A stretch of DNA of 64,000 nucleotides. Origin: an uncultured Paracoccaceae bacterium (GTDB taxonomy: Bacteria > Pseudomonadota > Alphaproteobacteria > Rhodobacterales > Rhodobacteraceae). The position numbers were made by a program, and so were the translations under genes. The stretch's first letter is position 1; each line of letters opens with the position of its first letter. The DNA lies in contig CANMIX010000017.1 in assembly GCA_947497985.1 (NCBI GenBank), forward strand, positions 1-64,000, given 5' to 3'. Below the pieces are notes generated by a model. The model saw only the letters and a program-made list of their open reading frames with translations. It ran no database searches and was not told the DNA's origin. Below are positions 45,807 to 53,771 of this stretch, piece by piece.

Positions 45807-46400
45807 TTACCCTGCCTCAAATGTGAAGGGGCTGTCGAAATCCGCGAGCGCCTGCGCAACCGCGTCTTTTTCCGACAGGATCGGGGTGCCCTCGAACTGC
45901 CAGTCGATGCCGCAGCTGTCCCAACGCACCGCGCCATCACAGTCGGGCGCATAGTAATCGGTGCATTTATAGATGATCTCGGTCATCGGGGCGCGGGTGA
46001 TGAACCCGTGCAGGAACCCTTGGGGCACCAACAGCTGCTTGCCGTTTTCTGCCGTCAGATCAACTCCGACCCATTGCCCATAAGTGGGGGAGCCTTTGCG
46101 GATATCCACCGCCACATCAAAAAATGCGCCTTGCCCGCAGCGCACCAGCTTGTCCTGGGCATGGGGGGGCGACTGGAAATGCAGGCCGCGAATGGTGCCA
46201 ACCTCGGCCGACATGGAATGATTGTCCTGCACGAAGTCCAGATCAAGCCCCGCATCCGCCATCCGCTGCTTGTTCCAGCTTTCGCTGAAAAACCCACGTG
46301 CATCGCCAAAACGTTGCGGGGTCAGGATCAAAACGCCGGGCAGTTTGGTTTGTTCAATCAACACTGAGAAAACCCCTTTATTCTCTTCTTGCTCATCCAT
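45807..46400 (-). CDS. rmlC: dTDP-4-dehydrorhamnose 3,5-epimerase
   Basis: About 197 residues from the ATG at 46400, which has GGAGAG six bases upstream; an in-frame TTG and ATG further up lack such a site. Cupin motifs are RGFFSESWN, VQDNHSMS, GTIRGLHFQSPPHAQDKLVRC, and PQGFLHGF with the catalytic His. It epimerises the RmlB product. It is the first gene of the leftward rmlC-acetyltransferase-rmlB-DUF457-rmlD-rmlA-GT4 operon. Confidence 0.94.
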   Translation of the reverse strand: MDEQEENKGVFSVLIEQTKLPGVLILTPQRFGDARGFFSESWNKQRMADAGLDLDFVQDNHSMSAEVGTIRGLHFQSPPHAQDKLVRCGQGAFFDVAVDIRKGSPTYGQWVGVDLTAENGKQLLVPQGFLHGFITRAPMTEIIYKCTDYYAPDCDGAVRWDSCGIDWQFEGTPILSEKDAVAQALADFDSPFTFEAG

Positions 46401-46849
46401 AGGGGCTCTCCCGCGCCCGTGCCATAGATTTTTTGCCCCCGCCCGCGTCACAAAGGGCATCGCACGAATCTGCAGCCGTAGCTCACATTGCAAAATATCC
46501 AATCACTTAAAAAGTGTGCGGCAATTTTCTGTCAACGTCATGGTCACGTCATATTCCAGTAACCATTTGCTAAGGAATTCCCTGCGCTCTGCCCAAATTT
46601 GCCACGTTATTTTGAGCGCTACCATAAACTCGCAATTAACGGGCCAGACAAGGCTTGCGCTTACAGAATTAGATAGGCAAAACAAATTTGTATTGAATAA
46701 AATAATTATTGTCTGCGGCACTACCTTTTGGCTCTGGTCTGCGCCTCCCCGCCTTGTGACGGCATCGTTTTTAAAGCTGTCTCTCAGGCATGGTTCATCC
46801 CGGTCAAAGCATATGAATTATACGCAAATGCTTTAGGAGCAGAATAGAT
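46401..46849. promoter_or_regulatory. 449-bp divergent promoter region of the rml operon and a sugar transferase
   Basis: No gene was recognised. Two copies of ACGTCAT, one helical turn apart (46535-46541 and 46546-46552, within GTCAACGTCAT/GTCACGTCAT), suggest a tandem activator site for rmlC. A run from about 46665 to 46710 is very AT-rich. Close to the sugar transferase, AAAGCAT (46806-46812) and ATGCTTT (46828-46834) are an inverted pair just before the ribosome site and could fold in the mRNA leader. Confidence 0.5.
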
Positions 46850-47524
46850 ATGGGACTGATTGATATGCGGAAGATGAGCCTGTCTCACACCAGCGAGCCC
46901 GCCCATATGCCTCCAGCGAAATTCTATCTCCGGATTGGCAAACGTCTGTTGGATCTGGCCCTGGTTCTGATCGCATCCCCCCTTGTTGTGCCTCTGGTCT
47001 TGGCCCTGGCCCTTGTGGTGGCCCGCGATGGGGGAAAGCCGTTTTACCGCCAGATCCGCGTGGGGCGCGGCGGGCGTGAATTTACCATGTGGAAGATGCG
47101 CAGCATGGTGCATCAGGCCGATAAAAAGCTGGCGGCCTATCTGGAGGACAACCCAACGGCGCGCGCCGAATGGGATGAGAAACAAAAGCTGAGCCAGGAT
47201 CCCCGCATTACCCGGTTTGGCCGGATGCTGCGCAAAACCTCGCTGGACGAGCTGCCGCAGTTCTGGAATGTCTTTCGCGGCGAGATGAGCCTGGTGGGAC
47301 CGCGCCCGATGATGCCCGAGCAGCAGGCGCAATACCCCGGCACAGACTATTACGACCTGCGTCCCGGCATCACCGGCAGCTGGCAAGTATCTGCCCGCAA
47401 TGAAAGCTCTTTTTCCGATCGTGCCTGGTTTGACAACGCTTATGCACGCAGCCTCTCTCTGCGCAAGGATCTGCGGCTCTTGGCGGCCACTGTCCGGGTG
47501 GTGTTGCAGGCAACCGGCCGCTGA
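46850..47524 (+). CDS. Undecaprenyl-phosphate sugar transferase (ExoY/WcaJ-like)
   Basis: A 224-residue initiating transferase. One hydrophobic segment (LALVLIASPLVVPLVLALAL) is followed by FTMWKMRSM, RMLRKTSLDELPQFWNVFRGEMSLVGPRPMM and YDLRPGITGSWQVSARN. It moves a hexose 1-phosphate (galactose or glucose) to undecaprenyl phosphate. It reads rightward, divergent from the rml operon. With the 203-residue enzyme at 38 kb it makes two initiating transferases in the window, implying at least two lipid-linked polymers. Confidence 0.92.
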   Translation: MGLIDMRKMSLSHTSEPAHMPPAKFYLRIGKRLLDLALVLIASPLVVPLVLALALVVARDGGKPFYRQIRVGRGGREFTMWKMRSMVHQADKKLAAYLEDNPTARAEWDEKQKLSQDPRITRFGRMLRKTSLDELPQFWNVFRGEMSLVGPRPMMPEQQAQYPGTDYYDLRPGITGSWQVSARNESSFSDRAWFDNAYARSLSLRKDLRLLAATVRVVLQATGR

Positions 47525-47538
47525 GGATCTGCTGTGCA

Positions 47539-47559
47539 GCGCGACCTGAAACGTCGCGC
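47539..47559 (+). terminator. Hairpin downstream of the sugar transferase
   Basis: GCGCGAC and GTCGCGC form a perfect 7-bp stem with a seven-base loop, 15 bases after the stop codon. No T-tract follows. Confidence 0.45.
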
Positions 47560-47785
47560 ACGCCCACAAATACCCCCTCCCTCACTCTGTCACACACACC
47601 GCCCTGCGGCGTAACCTGACCCCACACATCATTGCTGCGCGCTCATTGGGGTCGGCTTGTATAACAGCAGACATCCCCGGGGCTCAGCTGCGCCGTCACC
47701 ACGTTCAAACGCAAAACAGCCGCATGTGCGGCCAGGCAGTTCCATGGCAGAAATTGAGGTCAGATATTAGGGGACGCACGGCCCC

Positions 47786-48007
47786 CTAGCACAGCTCTTC
47801 TTGGACCGTGCGCACATGCGTCGCAGTCCACACAAGACTGGCCAGCATCATCAGGATCGCCACAGGCCATAGGGCCGACAGGACAAGGCCAAGCATCCCA
47901 TTCACCGGTGTGATCTGCCCATGGCTGCGCTGTTCACGCCGCGTCATCGTGATCGCCAAAAGCGCCACAACACCGTAGCAGGCAATCCATGTCATCGAGA
48001 GATCCAT
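47786..48007 (-). CDS. Small two-helix membrane protein, unrecognised
   Basis: A 73-residue frame (from the ATG at 48007, with GGAA six bases upstream; a start four codons earlier is possible). It contains two hydrophobic segments (WIACYGVVALLAITM and GLVLSALWPVAILMMLASLVW) joined by a short basic and polar loop. The composition looks like a real small membrane protein, but no family is recognised and no operon supports it. It lies downstream of repA on the same strand. Confidence 0.5.
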   Translation of the reverse strand: MDLSMTWIACYGVVALLAITMTRREQRSHGQITPVNGMLGLVLSALWPVAILMMLASLVWTATHVRTVQEELC

Positions 48008-48161
48008 CACAAGTTCCATGCAGCTATATCTGATGATAACTAGACTTGGTTAACTTGACTAAAAAAAGATTAATCCTTGGCCAAAATAAGGCAGGGTCTT
48101 GCGGCTTTCGCCCGCTCCCGCAGCAGTAAAATTCAAACCTGACACCGGGAAATCAAACGGG

Positions 48162-48189
48162 TTATTAATTCGAAGCGCGAATTTAATAA
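48162..48189. repeat. AT-rich inverted repeat downstream of repA
   Basis: TTATTAATTCG and CGAATTTAATAA pair across a five-base AAGCG loop, with one extra base in the right arm. It lies in an AT-rich stretch between repA and the small membrane protein. It could be a terminator or cruciform-forming element; its role is unknown. Confidence 0.45.
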
Positions 48190-48293
48190 TTGAACACTCT
48201 ATTTAAATCACGAAAAAATGAGCAATTGTGTTTTCCTGAATCGCCCTTGGGTTGCTTTGTCAATTTCCATTCTCTGCAACAACCCATCGCGCA

Positions 48294-48316
48294 GGTAATC
48301 CCCCAAGGGGATTACC
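48294..48316 (-). terminator. Perfect hairpin overlapping the repA stop codon
   Basis: GGTAATCCCC-CAA-GGGGATTACC is a 10-bp perfect stem whose right arm includes the repA stop codon. It is the likely 3' end structure of the repA mRNA; no T-tract follows, so it may stabilise the transcript or lower termination. Confidence 0.6.
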
Positions 48317-49358
48317 CCGTTTGACTGCGCTTTCTGACCCAGCCCAGAAACGCCGCATCCGAGTTGCGCAAGGTCGGCTGGCCGGTGCGCAGCCAGGTGG
48401 CGCGCCAGTCTGCCTCCAATGCATAGGCATCAGCCCCGGGCATCAGGGCGCGCGCGGCCTCCAATGTCTCGGGTTTCAATGTGGGCAGCCCTTTGGGCAT
48501 GCCCCCCTCCACCACAGCGCCCTTGCGGGAGAAGCGCATCAGATCGCCTGGCGCCTCAGAGATGGCGTAATCCGGCAACGTGTCGGCGGCGATCATATCG
48601 CGCAGCATTTTGCGAAACACCCGGCGCGGAGAGGCCGAGCCTGATTTCTTTAACAGCGTATCCACCGAGACGGTCCATTCCGGCTGGCGACCACAATGTT
48701 TGCGCACCAGCTCATAGATCCGCCGCTCCAGCGGTTTGCGCAGACGAAAATAGTCGCGGCTCAGCGTCAGCACCGATTTCGACAGCACCGCCCGGTACAG
48801 CCAATCCGACAGGGTGACGGCCACGCTGATCATCCGCCCGGCGCCTTTTTTGCCGCTGGGGGCCTTGCGCACAATTTCCCATTTCTCGATCAGGCCAAAC
48901 CCGGTGGTGACCTCTTGGCCGCCGGTGACGATATTGGTGGTGATCCGGGTGCCCGCCAGCCGCTCAAAAGCTTCACGCAGACGACGGTAGGCATCGCCGC
49001 TGGTCTCACGGTTGGTGGCAATCAACAGATCATGCGCCTTCAGATGCAAGGTGCGGCTCACCTGCCGGCCAGCATTCAGCGCCGCCATCAACTGGCTGAC
49101 ACAAAAGATCAGGATGTCTTTGTCGTGGATTGTTGCCAGACCTTTGACGCTGGGGGTCACGGTGATCTCGGCGCCATTGTGTTCGTAATTCAGGATACGG
49201 CGATCCGGACGGGTGGCCAGCGAGAACAGCGGATGCTCCATCGAGGCCAGATCGTTTTTGGGGATCGCATCAAAGATATCGCATAGAAAAAACTCCCCCC
49301 GCCCTTCTGGGGGATATGCGCTCACCGCGTCTGTCATCGTGAAACTGCCTGCCTTCAT
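48312..49358 (-). CDS. repA: Replication initiator protein RepA (RPA-type plasmid replicase)
   Basis: A 348-residue initiator. It opens with EFFLCDIFDAIPKNDLASMEHPLFSL, followed by RILNYEHNGAEITVTPS and KDILIFCVSQL. The middle has the DNA-binding winged-helix pattern of the RPA family (YRRLREAFERLAGTRITTN) and RDYFRLRKPLERRIYELVRKHCG. This is the replicase that defines RepA-type replicons of roseobacters. It is divergent from parAB, with a 520-bp intergenic region that probably holds the origin. An ATG seven codons later (49337) is an alternative start. Confidence 0.92.
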   Translation of the reverse strand: MKAGSFTMTDAVSAYPPEGRGEFFLCDIFDAIPKNDLASMEHPLFSLATRPDRRILNYEHNGAEITVTPSVKGLATIHDKDILIFCVSQLMAALNAGRQVSRTLHLKAHDLLIATNRETSGDAYRRLREAFERLAGTRITTNIVTGGQEVTTGFGLIEKWEIVRKAPSGKKGAGRMISVAVTLSDWLYRAVLSKSVLTLSRDYFRLRKPLERRIYELVRKHCGRQPEWTVSVDTLLKKSGSASPRRVFRKMLRDMIAADTLPDYAISEAPGDLMRFSRKGAVVEGGMPKGLPTLKPETLEAARALMPGADAYALEADWRATWLRTGQPTLRNSDAAFLGWVRKRSQTG

Positions 49359-49477
49359 GCCCCCATTTTGGGGTGCGGATTATTACTGCTGCTCTGGTCT
49401 GCCCCTGATCCTGCCGGTTTTCCGATCTTAAAACAGGGCGACTCATCTTCGTGGTTTTGATTACACCCACCCTAGAG

Positions 49478-49486
49478 TTATCCACA
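49478..49486 (+). promoter_or_regulatory. Consensus DnaA box
   Basis: TTATCCACA matches the E. coli R1-type DnaA box exactly. It lies 120 bases from the repA start and just before the iteron-like repeats. Confidence 0.7.
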
Positions 49487-49498
49487 TGCTGTCGCAAC

Positions 49499-49565
49499 GG
49501 GGGTTTGGAATCGCTTCATCGGGGGATTGGATTCATTTGATCGGGGTTTCAGAGTCACCATGATC
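49499..49565. repeat. Iteron-like direct repeats
   Basis: Three consecutive units begin with GGGG or GGGGG and end in ATC. Unit 1 is 49499-49520 and unit 2 is 49521-49542; both are 22 bp and agree at about 17 of 22 positions (GGGGG-TTGGA-TC--TT-ATC). Unit 3 (49543-49565, 23 bp) is more diverged and ends TGATC. The head-to-tail spacing of two helical turns fits RepA-binding iterons. Confidence 0.6.
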
Positions 49566-49878
49566 CAAAAATTTGCTCCAATCGCCTTGTAAAAAAGGGC
49601 TTTGCCAGCCTGATAAGACTCCTGTAACTAATATATAACTCATAATTAACAGGGGATTTTTTTTCTCACCCCTGAAACAGCCCCCAAAAACATCGCTGCA
49701 ACCGCCCGATTTGCTTAGAAAATTCAGCAGGTGGTGCGATATATCTTTCATGTATCGCGTTTTATGGTATTATGACAAAAACACCGCACATGGGCTGAGG
49801 AACCCCCTCAAAACCCGGACTGCGCAGAAGATCAAACACTCCAGAGCAGTCGCCATCCGCATGAGGCTTTGAACGCAA

Positions 49879-51303
49879 ATGGCCAAAGATATCCACAAAA
49901 CCCGCAGCGCCCCAAAAGACGCAGACCTGCCCCCCTATTTCAACATCGACCCGGATGCCGCACTTGCAGATCTGGATCAGCCCACCTCGACCCACGGCTT
50001 TGCTGAGATCGCCGAGGCCTGTGGGCGCGGGCGCACCGATCTTGCCAGCCGTGGCATGAATGAGGACGGCCAGAAAGAGCTGCGCCTGTTTTCCACCTGG
50101 GAGATCACCCGCTATGTGATCCCCGTCGCCCAGGCTCATTTCCGCCGGGTGCTGAAACAGAACCCCGACCTGCCGCAAGGTCGGGTGGAAACCGAGGGCG
50201 GCGCCAAATGGTTCACCCTGGATGAGGTGCTTACCTTGCGCGCCTTCTTTGGGGCGCAAGGATCCAAGGCCAAGGATTACATCCCCTACCGCCCCGAAGG
50301 GCTGCCTGCCAAAATGGTCGCTGTCGCCAACTTCAAAGGCGGCGTGGGCAAGACCTCAACCGCCGCGCATCTGGCGATGTCCGCGGCCTTGGATGGCTAC
50401 AAGGTGCTGGTGGTGGATCTGGACAGCCAGGGGTCGATGACCTCGATCTTTGGCGGCACGGTTGAGGACGAATGGCAAACCGCCTTCCCGCTGCTGGCGC
50501 GCCACTACGGCGAGCATCTGCGCACCGAAAACCAGCGCCGTCTGGATCGCGGCGATCCGCCCCAGCCTCTGGACGAGGCGCTGACTGCAGCGATGGATAT
50601 GACCGCGCAGGATGTGATTCAATCGACCCATTGGCCCAATATCGATCTGATCGGTGCCCAGCTGAACCTCTATTGGGCGGAGTTCCAGATCCCGGTCTGG
50701 CGGATGGCCGCGCGCTCCTGGAAGCTTTGGGATGCGCTCACCGACCGCTTGGAGGCCGACGGGGTGCTGGACCAATACGATGTGATCTTCATCGACACGC
50801 CGCCTGCCCTTGGCTATCTGACGATCAATGGGCTCTCGGCGGCGGATATCCTTCTGGTGCCCATGGGCGCGTCGTTCTTGGAATTTGACTCCACAGGCCG
50901 CTTCTTTGACATGCTCCATTCCACCTTTGCCTCGATCGAGGAGGGCGAGAACCTCGCCGCCCGCGCCCTTGGCCGGCCTGAGATCGGCTTTGAATGGGAT
51001 GCGGTCAGGACCGTCATCACCCGCTATGACGCCGCCCAACAGGGGGAGCTTGCAGCGTTGATGCAGGCCTATATGGGGCCGGTGCTGAGCCCCCATAAAC
51101 AGGATTACACCGCCCTTATTGGTCAGGCCGGCGAGCAGGTGTCCGGAATTTACGAGGCTGACTATCGCGATTTCAACCGCGAGACCTATGCCCGTGGCCG
51201 TGAAACCTTTGATGCGACCTATGCGGCCTTCAAACGGCTGCTTTTGGGGGTCTGGCGGCGCGATGCGTTGCAGGACGCCGCCGACCACCGCGCGGCCCAG
51301 TAA
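49879..51303 (+). CDS. parA: ParA-type partition ATPase
   Basis: A 474-residue type Ia ParA. An N-terminal 150-residue region with HTH-like helices precedes the ATPase core: MVAVANFKGGVGKTSTAAHLAM (deviant Walker A), VLVVDLDSQGSMTSIF (Walker A') and DVIFIDTPPALGYLTING (Walker B). It segregates the replicon with ParB and probably represses its own promoter. It is divergent from repA and 54 bases upstream of parB. Confidence 0.93.
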   Translation: MAKDIHKTRSAPKDADLPPYFNIDPDAALADLDQPTSTHGFAEIAEACGRGRTDLASRGMNEDGQKELRLFSTWEITRYVIPVAQAHFRRVLKQNPDLPQGRVETEGGAKWFTLDEVLTLRAFFGAQGSKAKDYIPYRPEGLPAKMVAVANFKGGVGKTSTAAHLAMSAALDGYKVLVVDLDSQGSMTSIFGGTVEDEWQTAFPLLARHYGEHLRTENQRRLDRGDPPQPLDEALTAAMDMTAQDVIQSTHWPNIDLIGAQLNLYWAEFQIPVWRMAARSWKLWDALTDRLEADGVLDQYDVIFIDTPPALGYLTINGLSAADILLVPMGASFLEFDSTGRFFDMLHSTFASIEEGENLAARALGRPEIGFEWDAVRTVITRYDAAQQGELAALMQAYMGPVLSPHKQDYTALIGQAGEQVSGIYEADYRDFNRETYARGRETFDATYAAFKRLLLGVWRRDALQDAADHRAAQ

Positions 51304-51357
51304 CCAAGGCCCAAGGACAATAGGCCAGATTGAACGATCTGGCAGAGGAGAGAGAGC

Positions 51358-52494
51358 ATGGCAAAACGCAAACGGCTGACGCCGGCCCAACCCACCTATC
51401 TGGCCCCCACGCCCGAGGGCAAATCCAGTTCCCCCTTGGGGGCTGGCCCCTCAATTGGCTCCGCCCCAATTGCTCAGGTCGCCAGTGAAGCCTCAACCCA
51501 TGCGGCCTTGCAGGAGCTTTCGGGGGTGCTGGAAAATGCCCGCGCCAAGGGGCTGATGATCGCCGAGCTGCCGCTTGGTGCAATTGACGCCTCGCATCTG
51601 GTGCGCGACCGGCTGGAACAGAACCCCGAAGAGATGGAGGCATTGATGGCCTCTCTCAGGGCGCGCGGTCAGCAAACCCCGATTGAGGTGGTCGCGGTGG
51701 AGACCGGCGGCGGCGGCATCACCCATGGTCTGATCTCGGGCTGGCGCCGTCTGACCGCCCTACGTAGGCTCTATGAAGAGACTTCAGAGCCACGCTTTGC
51801 CAATGTTCTGGCCCGTGTCATTGAACCCGGCAGCGCCGAAGATGCCTATGTGGCGATGGTCGAAGAGAATGAGATCCGGGTCAACCTCTCCCATTATGAA
51901 CGCGCCCGCATTGCGGTGCGCGCGCTGCATGAAGGGGTGTTTGAAAATCAGAAACTGGCGCTGCAAGGGCTCTTTGCCAATGCCACCCGCGCGCGTCGCT
52001 CCAAGATCGGGACGTTTGTGACCTTGGTCGAGGCGTTGGATGATGTGCTGTTCTACCCCACTGCCATCACCGAACGTCTGGGCTTGTCTCTGGTGCGGGA
52101 GATGGAGCTGGATGCGGGCTTTGCTGAGACCTTGCGCCAAGAGCTTTCGCTGACCGATCGCCCCACTGCCGAGGTTGAGGTGGAGATCCTGATGCGGGTG
52201 CTTTCCGCTGCACAGACCCCCGCCCCGCAGGCCGAAGGGCCAGAACAGAGCCTAAATAAGGCGCCAGATCCTGTGTCGCCGCCGGTGTCCAACACGGCCA
52301 AACCCCAACCTCGCCCACGCGCCCGCAGCCTGTCTTCGACCATGGCACCGGGGGAACGGTTGATCCTGAATGCAGGTCCCGGTCTGCGTCTGGGCTTTTC
52401 CCCGGATGAGAAAAAGATCGAGCTGATGGGCGATGGTGTCACCGATCAATTGATGGAAGAGCTGCAGGATTGGCTGCGTCGACGTCAGGGATAG
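51358..52494 (+). CDS. parB: ParB-type partition protein
   Basis: A 378-residue centromere-binding protein. The ParB/Srx NTPase-like N-domain shows VRDRLEQNPEEMEALMASLRARGQQTPIEVVAV, GLISGWRRLTALRRL and the motif MVEENEIRVNLSHYERARIA. A helical DNA-binding part (ARRSKIGTFVTLVEALDD) and a Pro-rich linker precede a C-terminal dimerisation part (LMEELQDWLRRRQG). A perfect parS-like palindrome lies about 120 bases after its stop. Confidence 0.93.
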   Translation: MAKRKRLTPAQPTYLAPTPEGKSSSPLGAGPSIGSAPIAQVASEASTHAALQELSGVLENARAKGLMIAELPLGAIDASHLVRDRLEQNPEEMEALMASLRARGQQTPIEVVAVETGGGGITHGLISGWRRLTALRRLYEETSEPRFANVLARVIEPGSAEDAYVAMVEENEIRVNLSHYERARIAVRALHEGVFENQKLALQGLFANATRARRSKIGTFVTLVEALDDVLFYPTAITERLGLSLVREMELDAGFAETLRQELSLTDRPTAEVEVEILMRVLSAAQTPAPQAEGPEQSLNKAPDPVSPPVSNTAKPQPRPRARSLSSTMAPGERLILNAGPGLRLGFSPDEKKIELMGDGVTDQLMEELQDWLRRRQG

Positions 52495-52522
52495 CTCTGC
52501 GCCGGTGCATTGCAATATCTGA

Positions 52523-52549
52523 TACGGGGTGCCTGATCGGTGCCCCGTA
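52523..52549 (+). terminator. Terminator of the parAB operon
   Basis: TACGGGG and CCCCGTA form a perfect 7-bp stem 28 bases after the parB stop; GTCTATTT follows as a weak T-tract. Confidence 0.6.
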
Positions 52550-52615
52550 GTCTATTTAAGGGGACCGCCCTGCCCGCTTCGCTGCGAAACATTTCACCAT
52601 ACATATTAAAAACAG

Positions 52616-52637
52616 AATGTTTCGCATGCGAAACATT
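52616..52637. promoter_or_regulatory. Perfect 22-bp palindrome, likely parS centromere
   Basis: The core GTTTCGCATGCGAAAC is extended by AAT/ATT on each side to a perfect 22-bp palindrome centred at 52626/52627. A half copy, GCGAAACATTTC, lies upstream at about 52584-52595. The position just after parB and the perfect dyad make it the best parS candidate of the replicon. Confidence 0.75.
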
Positions 52638-52756
52638 TGCGGCTTTGATCCATCGCAGGCCCGCTACCCCGTCAAAGCGATTGACATTCCATACCCGCTT
52701 GGCGTTTTTCGCAGACGATAAGAACACGCGCGCCAAGCCGGCAAAGGAGCAGTTCC

Positions 52757-53749
52757 ATGACCCAATCCAATCCCGCCCCCCGGCGTCTTGTGGCTGTGGT
52801 GGTGACCTATAATCGCTTGGACAAGCTCAAGGTCACAGTGGCGCGGCTGTTGGACAGCCCGGCGGAGGAACTGGCCGCGGTGGTTGTGGCCAATAATGCC
52901 TCCACCGATGGTACGGGGGATTGGCTGGCCACTTTGGATGATCCACGGGTGGATGTGCTGACCAGTGCTGAAAATACTGGCGGGGCCGGCGGGTTCGAAA
53001 TGGGCATGCGCCGTGCAATGGAGGCACAGAACCCCGATTGGCTGGTGGTTATGGATGATGATGCCTATCCCGCGCCGGGGGCGTTGCAGGCGTTTCATGC
53101 GTTGCGCCCTGCAGATGATCAAGCGGTGGCTGCGGCGGTCTATTTCCCGGATGGAAAGATATGTGAAATGAACCGCCCGTCGGTCAACCCGTTCTGGCAC
53201 CCCAAAGTGTTTCTGCGCACGCTTCTGGCGGCCCGAAACGGGTATCATATCCCGTATGAATGCTACGATGCTGCGCAGCCTACCCCGATTGATTTGACGT
53301 CCTTTGTGGGGCTGTTCCTGTCGCGGCGGATGATTGACACGGTTGGCTACCCGGATCCGGGGCTGTTTCTGTATGGGGATGACGTGATCTATACGCTGGG
53401 GTTGCGGCGTCAGGGCTTTCAGGTGTCCTTTGATCCGCGGGTGCGGTTTGACCATGACTGCACCACCTTTGCCGACGATCAGGTGCGGGTGTTTCGCCCT
53501 TTGTGGAAGGCCTATTATGCCTATCGCAATGGGTTGATGATGTATCGCAAAGCGGCCGGGCCGGTGCTGTTCTGGCCGCTGGCTGCCTTGGTCGTGCTGA
53601 AATGGCGGCTGACCGCTGGGCGTTACAGCGACAATCGACCTGCCTATCTGCGGATCTGGCGACGCGCGGTCTGGGATGGGGTGCGTGGCCGGACCAGCCG
53701 CAGCCACGCAGAGATCCGCACGCAGGCAGAGACCGACCATGTAATGTGA
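52757..53749 (+). CDS. Glycosyltransferase family 2 (GlfT-like)
   Basis: A 330-residue GT-A enzyme: VAVVVTYNRLDKLKVTVARLL, VVANNASTDGTGDWL, and the extended acidic motif LVVMDDDAYPAPGAL (DDD) near residue 95. The acceptor-side motif is PGLFLYGDDVIYTLGL. The C-terminus has a hydrophobic segment (VLFWPLAALVVLKW). The NIGGAGGF-like motif (TGGAGGFEMGM) and DDDAYP are shared with galactofuranosyl- and rhamnosyltransferases and with the gene at 59.5 kb. UDP-galactopyranose mutase at 62 kb supports galactofuranose, but this is inferred. Confidence 0.88.
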   Translation: MTQSNPAPRRLVAVVVTYNRLDKLKVTVARLLDSPAEELAAVVVANNASTDGTGDWLATLDDPRVDVLTSAENTGGAGGFEMGMRRAMEAQNPDWLVVMDDDAYPAPGALQAFHALRPADDQAVAAAVYFPDGKICEMNRPSVNPFWHPKVFLRTLLAARNGYHIPYECYDAAQPTPIDLTSFVGLFLSRRMIDTVGYPDPGLFLYGDDVIYTLGLRRQGFQVSFDPRVRFDHDCTTFADDQVRVFRPLWKAYYAYRNGLMMYRKAAGPVLFWPLAALVVLKWRLTAGRYSDNRPAYLRIWRRAVWDGVRGRTSRSHAEIRTQAETDHVM

Positions 53750-53771
53750 GACCTGCGCGGCCTTCTTGGGC

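Larger units (their letters stand above)
49359..49878. other. Candidate replication origin region (repA/parA intergenic)
   Basis: These 520 bases carry no convincing gene. They contain a consensus DnaA box (49478-49486), two to three GGGG-headed repeats of about 22 bp (49499-49565), and a long AT-rich stretch at about 49590-49780. Within that stretch, CAGGGG (49650-49655) and CCCCTG (49669-49674) flank an eight-T run. DnaA box, iterons and AT-rich DNA beside the initiator gene are the standard layout of an iteron-type origin. The divergent repA and parA promoters must also lie here. Confidence 0.65.

Noticed and set aside
46503-46721. Leftward 72-codon frame upstream of rmlC
   Set aside because: It overlaps the promoter and the ACGTCAT repeats, and the amino-acid composition is not convincing.
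49533-49751. Leftward 72-codon frame in the repA/parA intergenic region
   Set aside because: It overlaps the iteron-like repeats and the AT-rich DNA and has no protein-like pattern.
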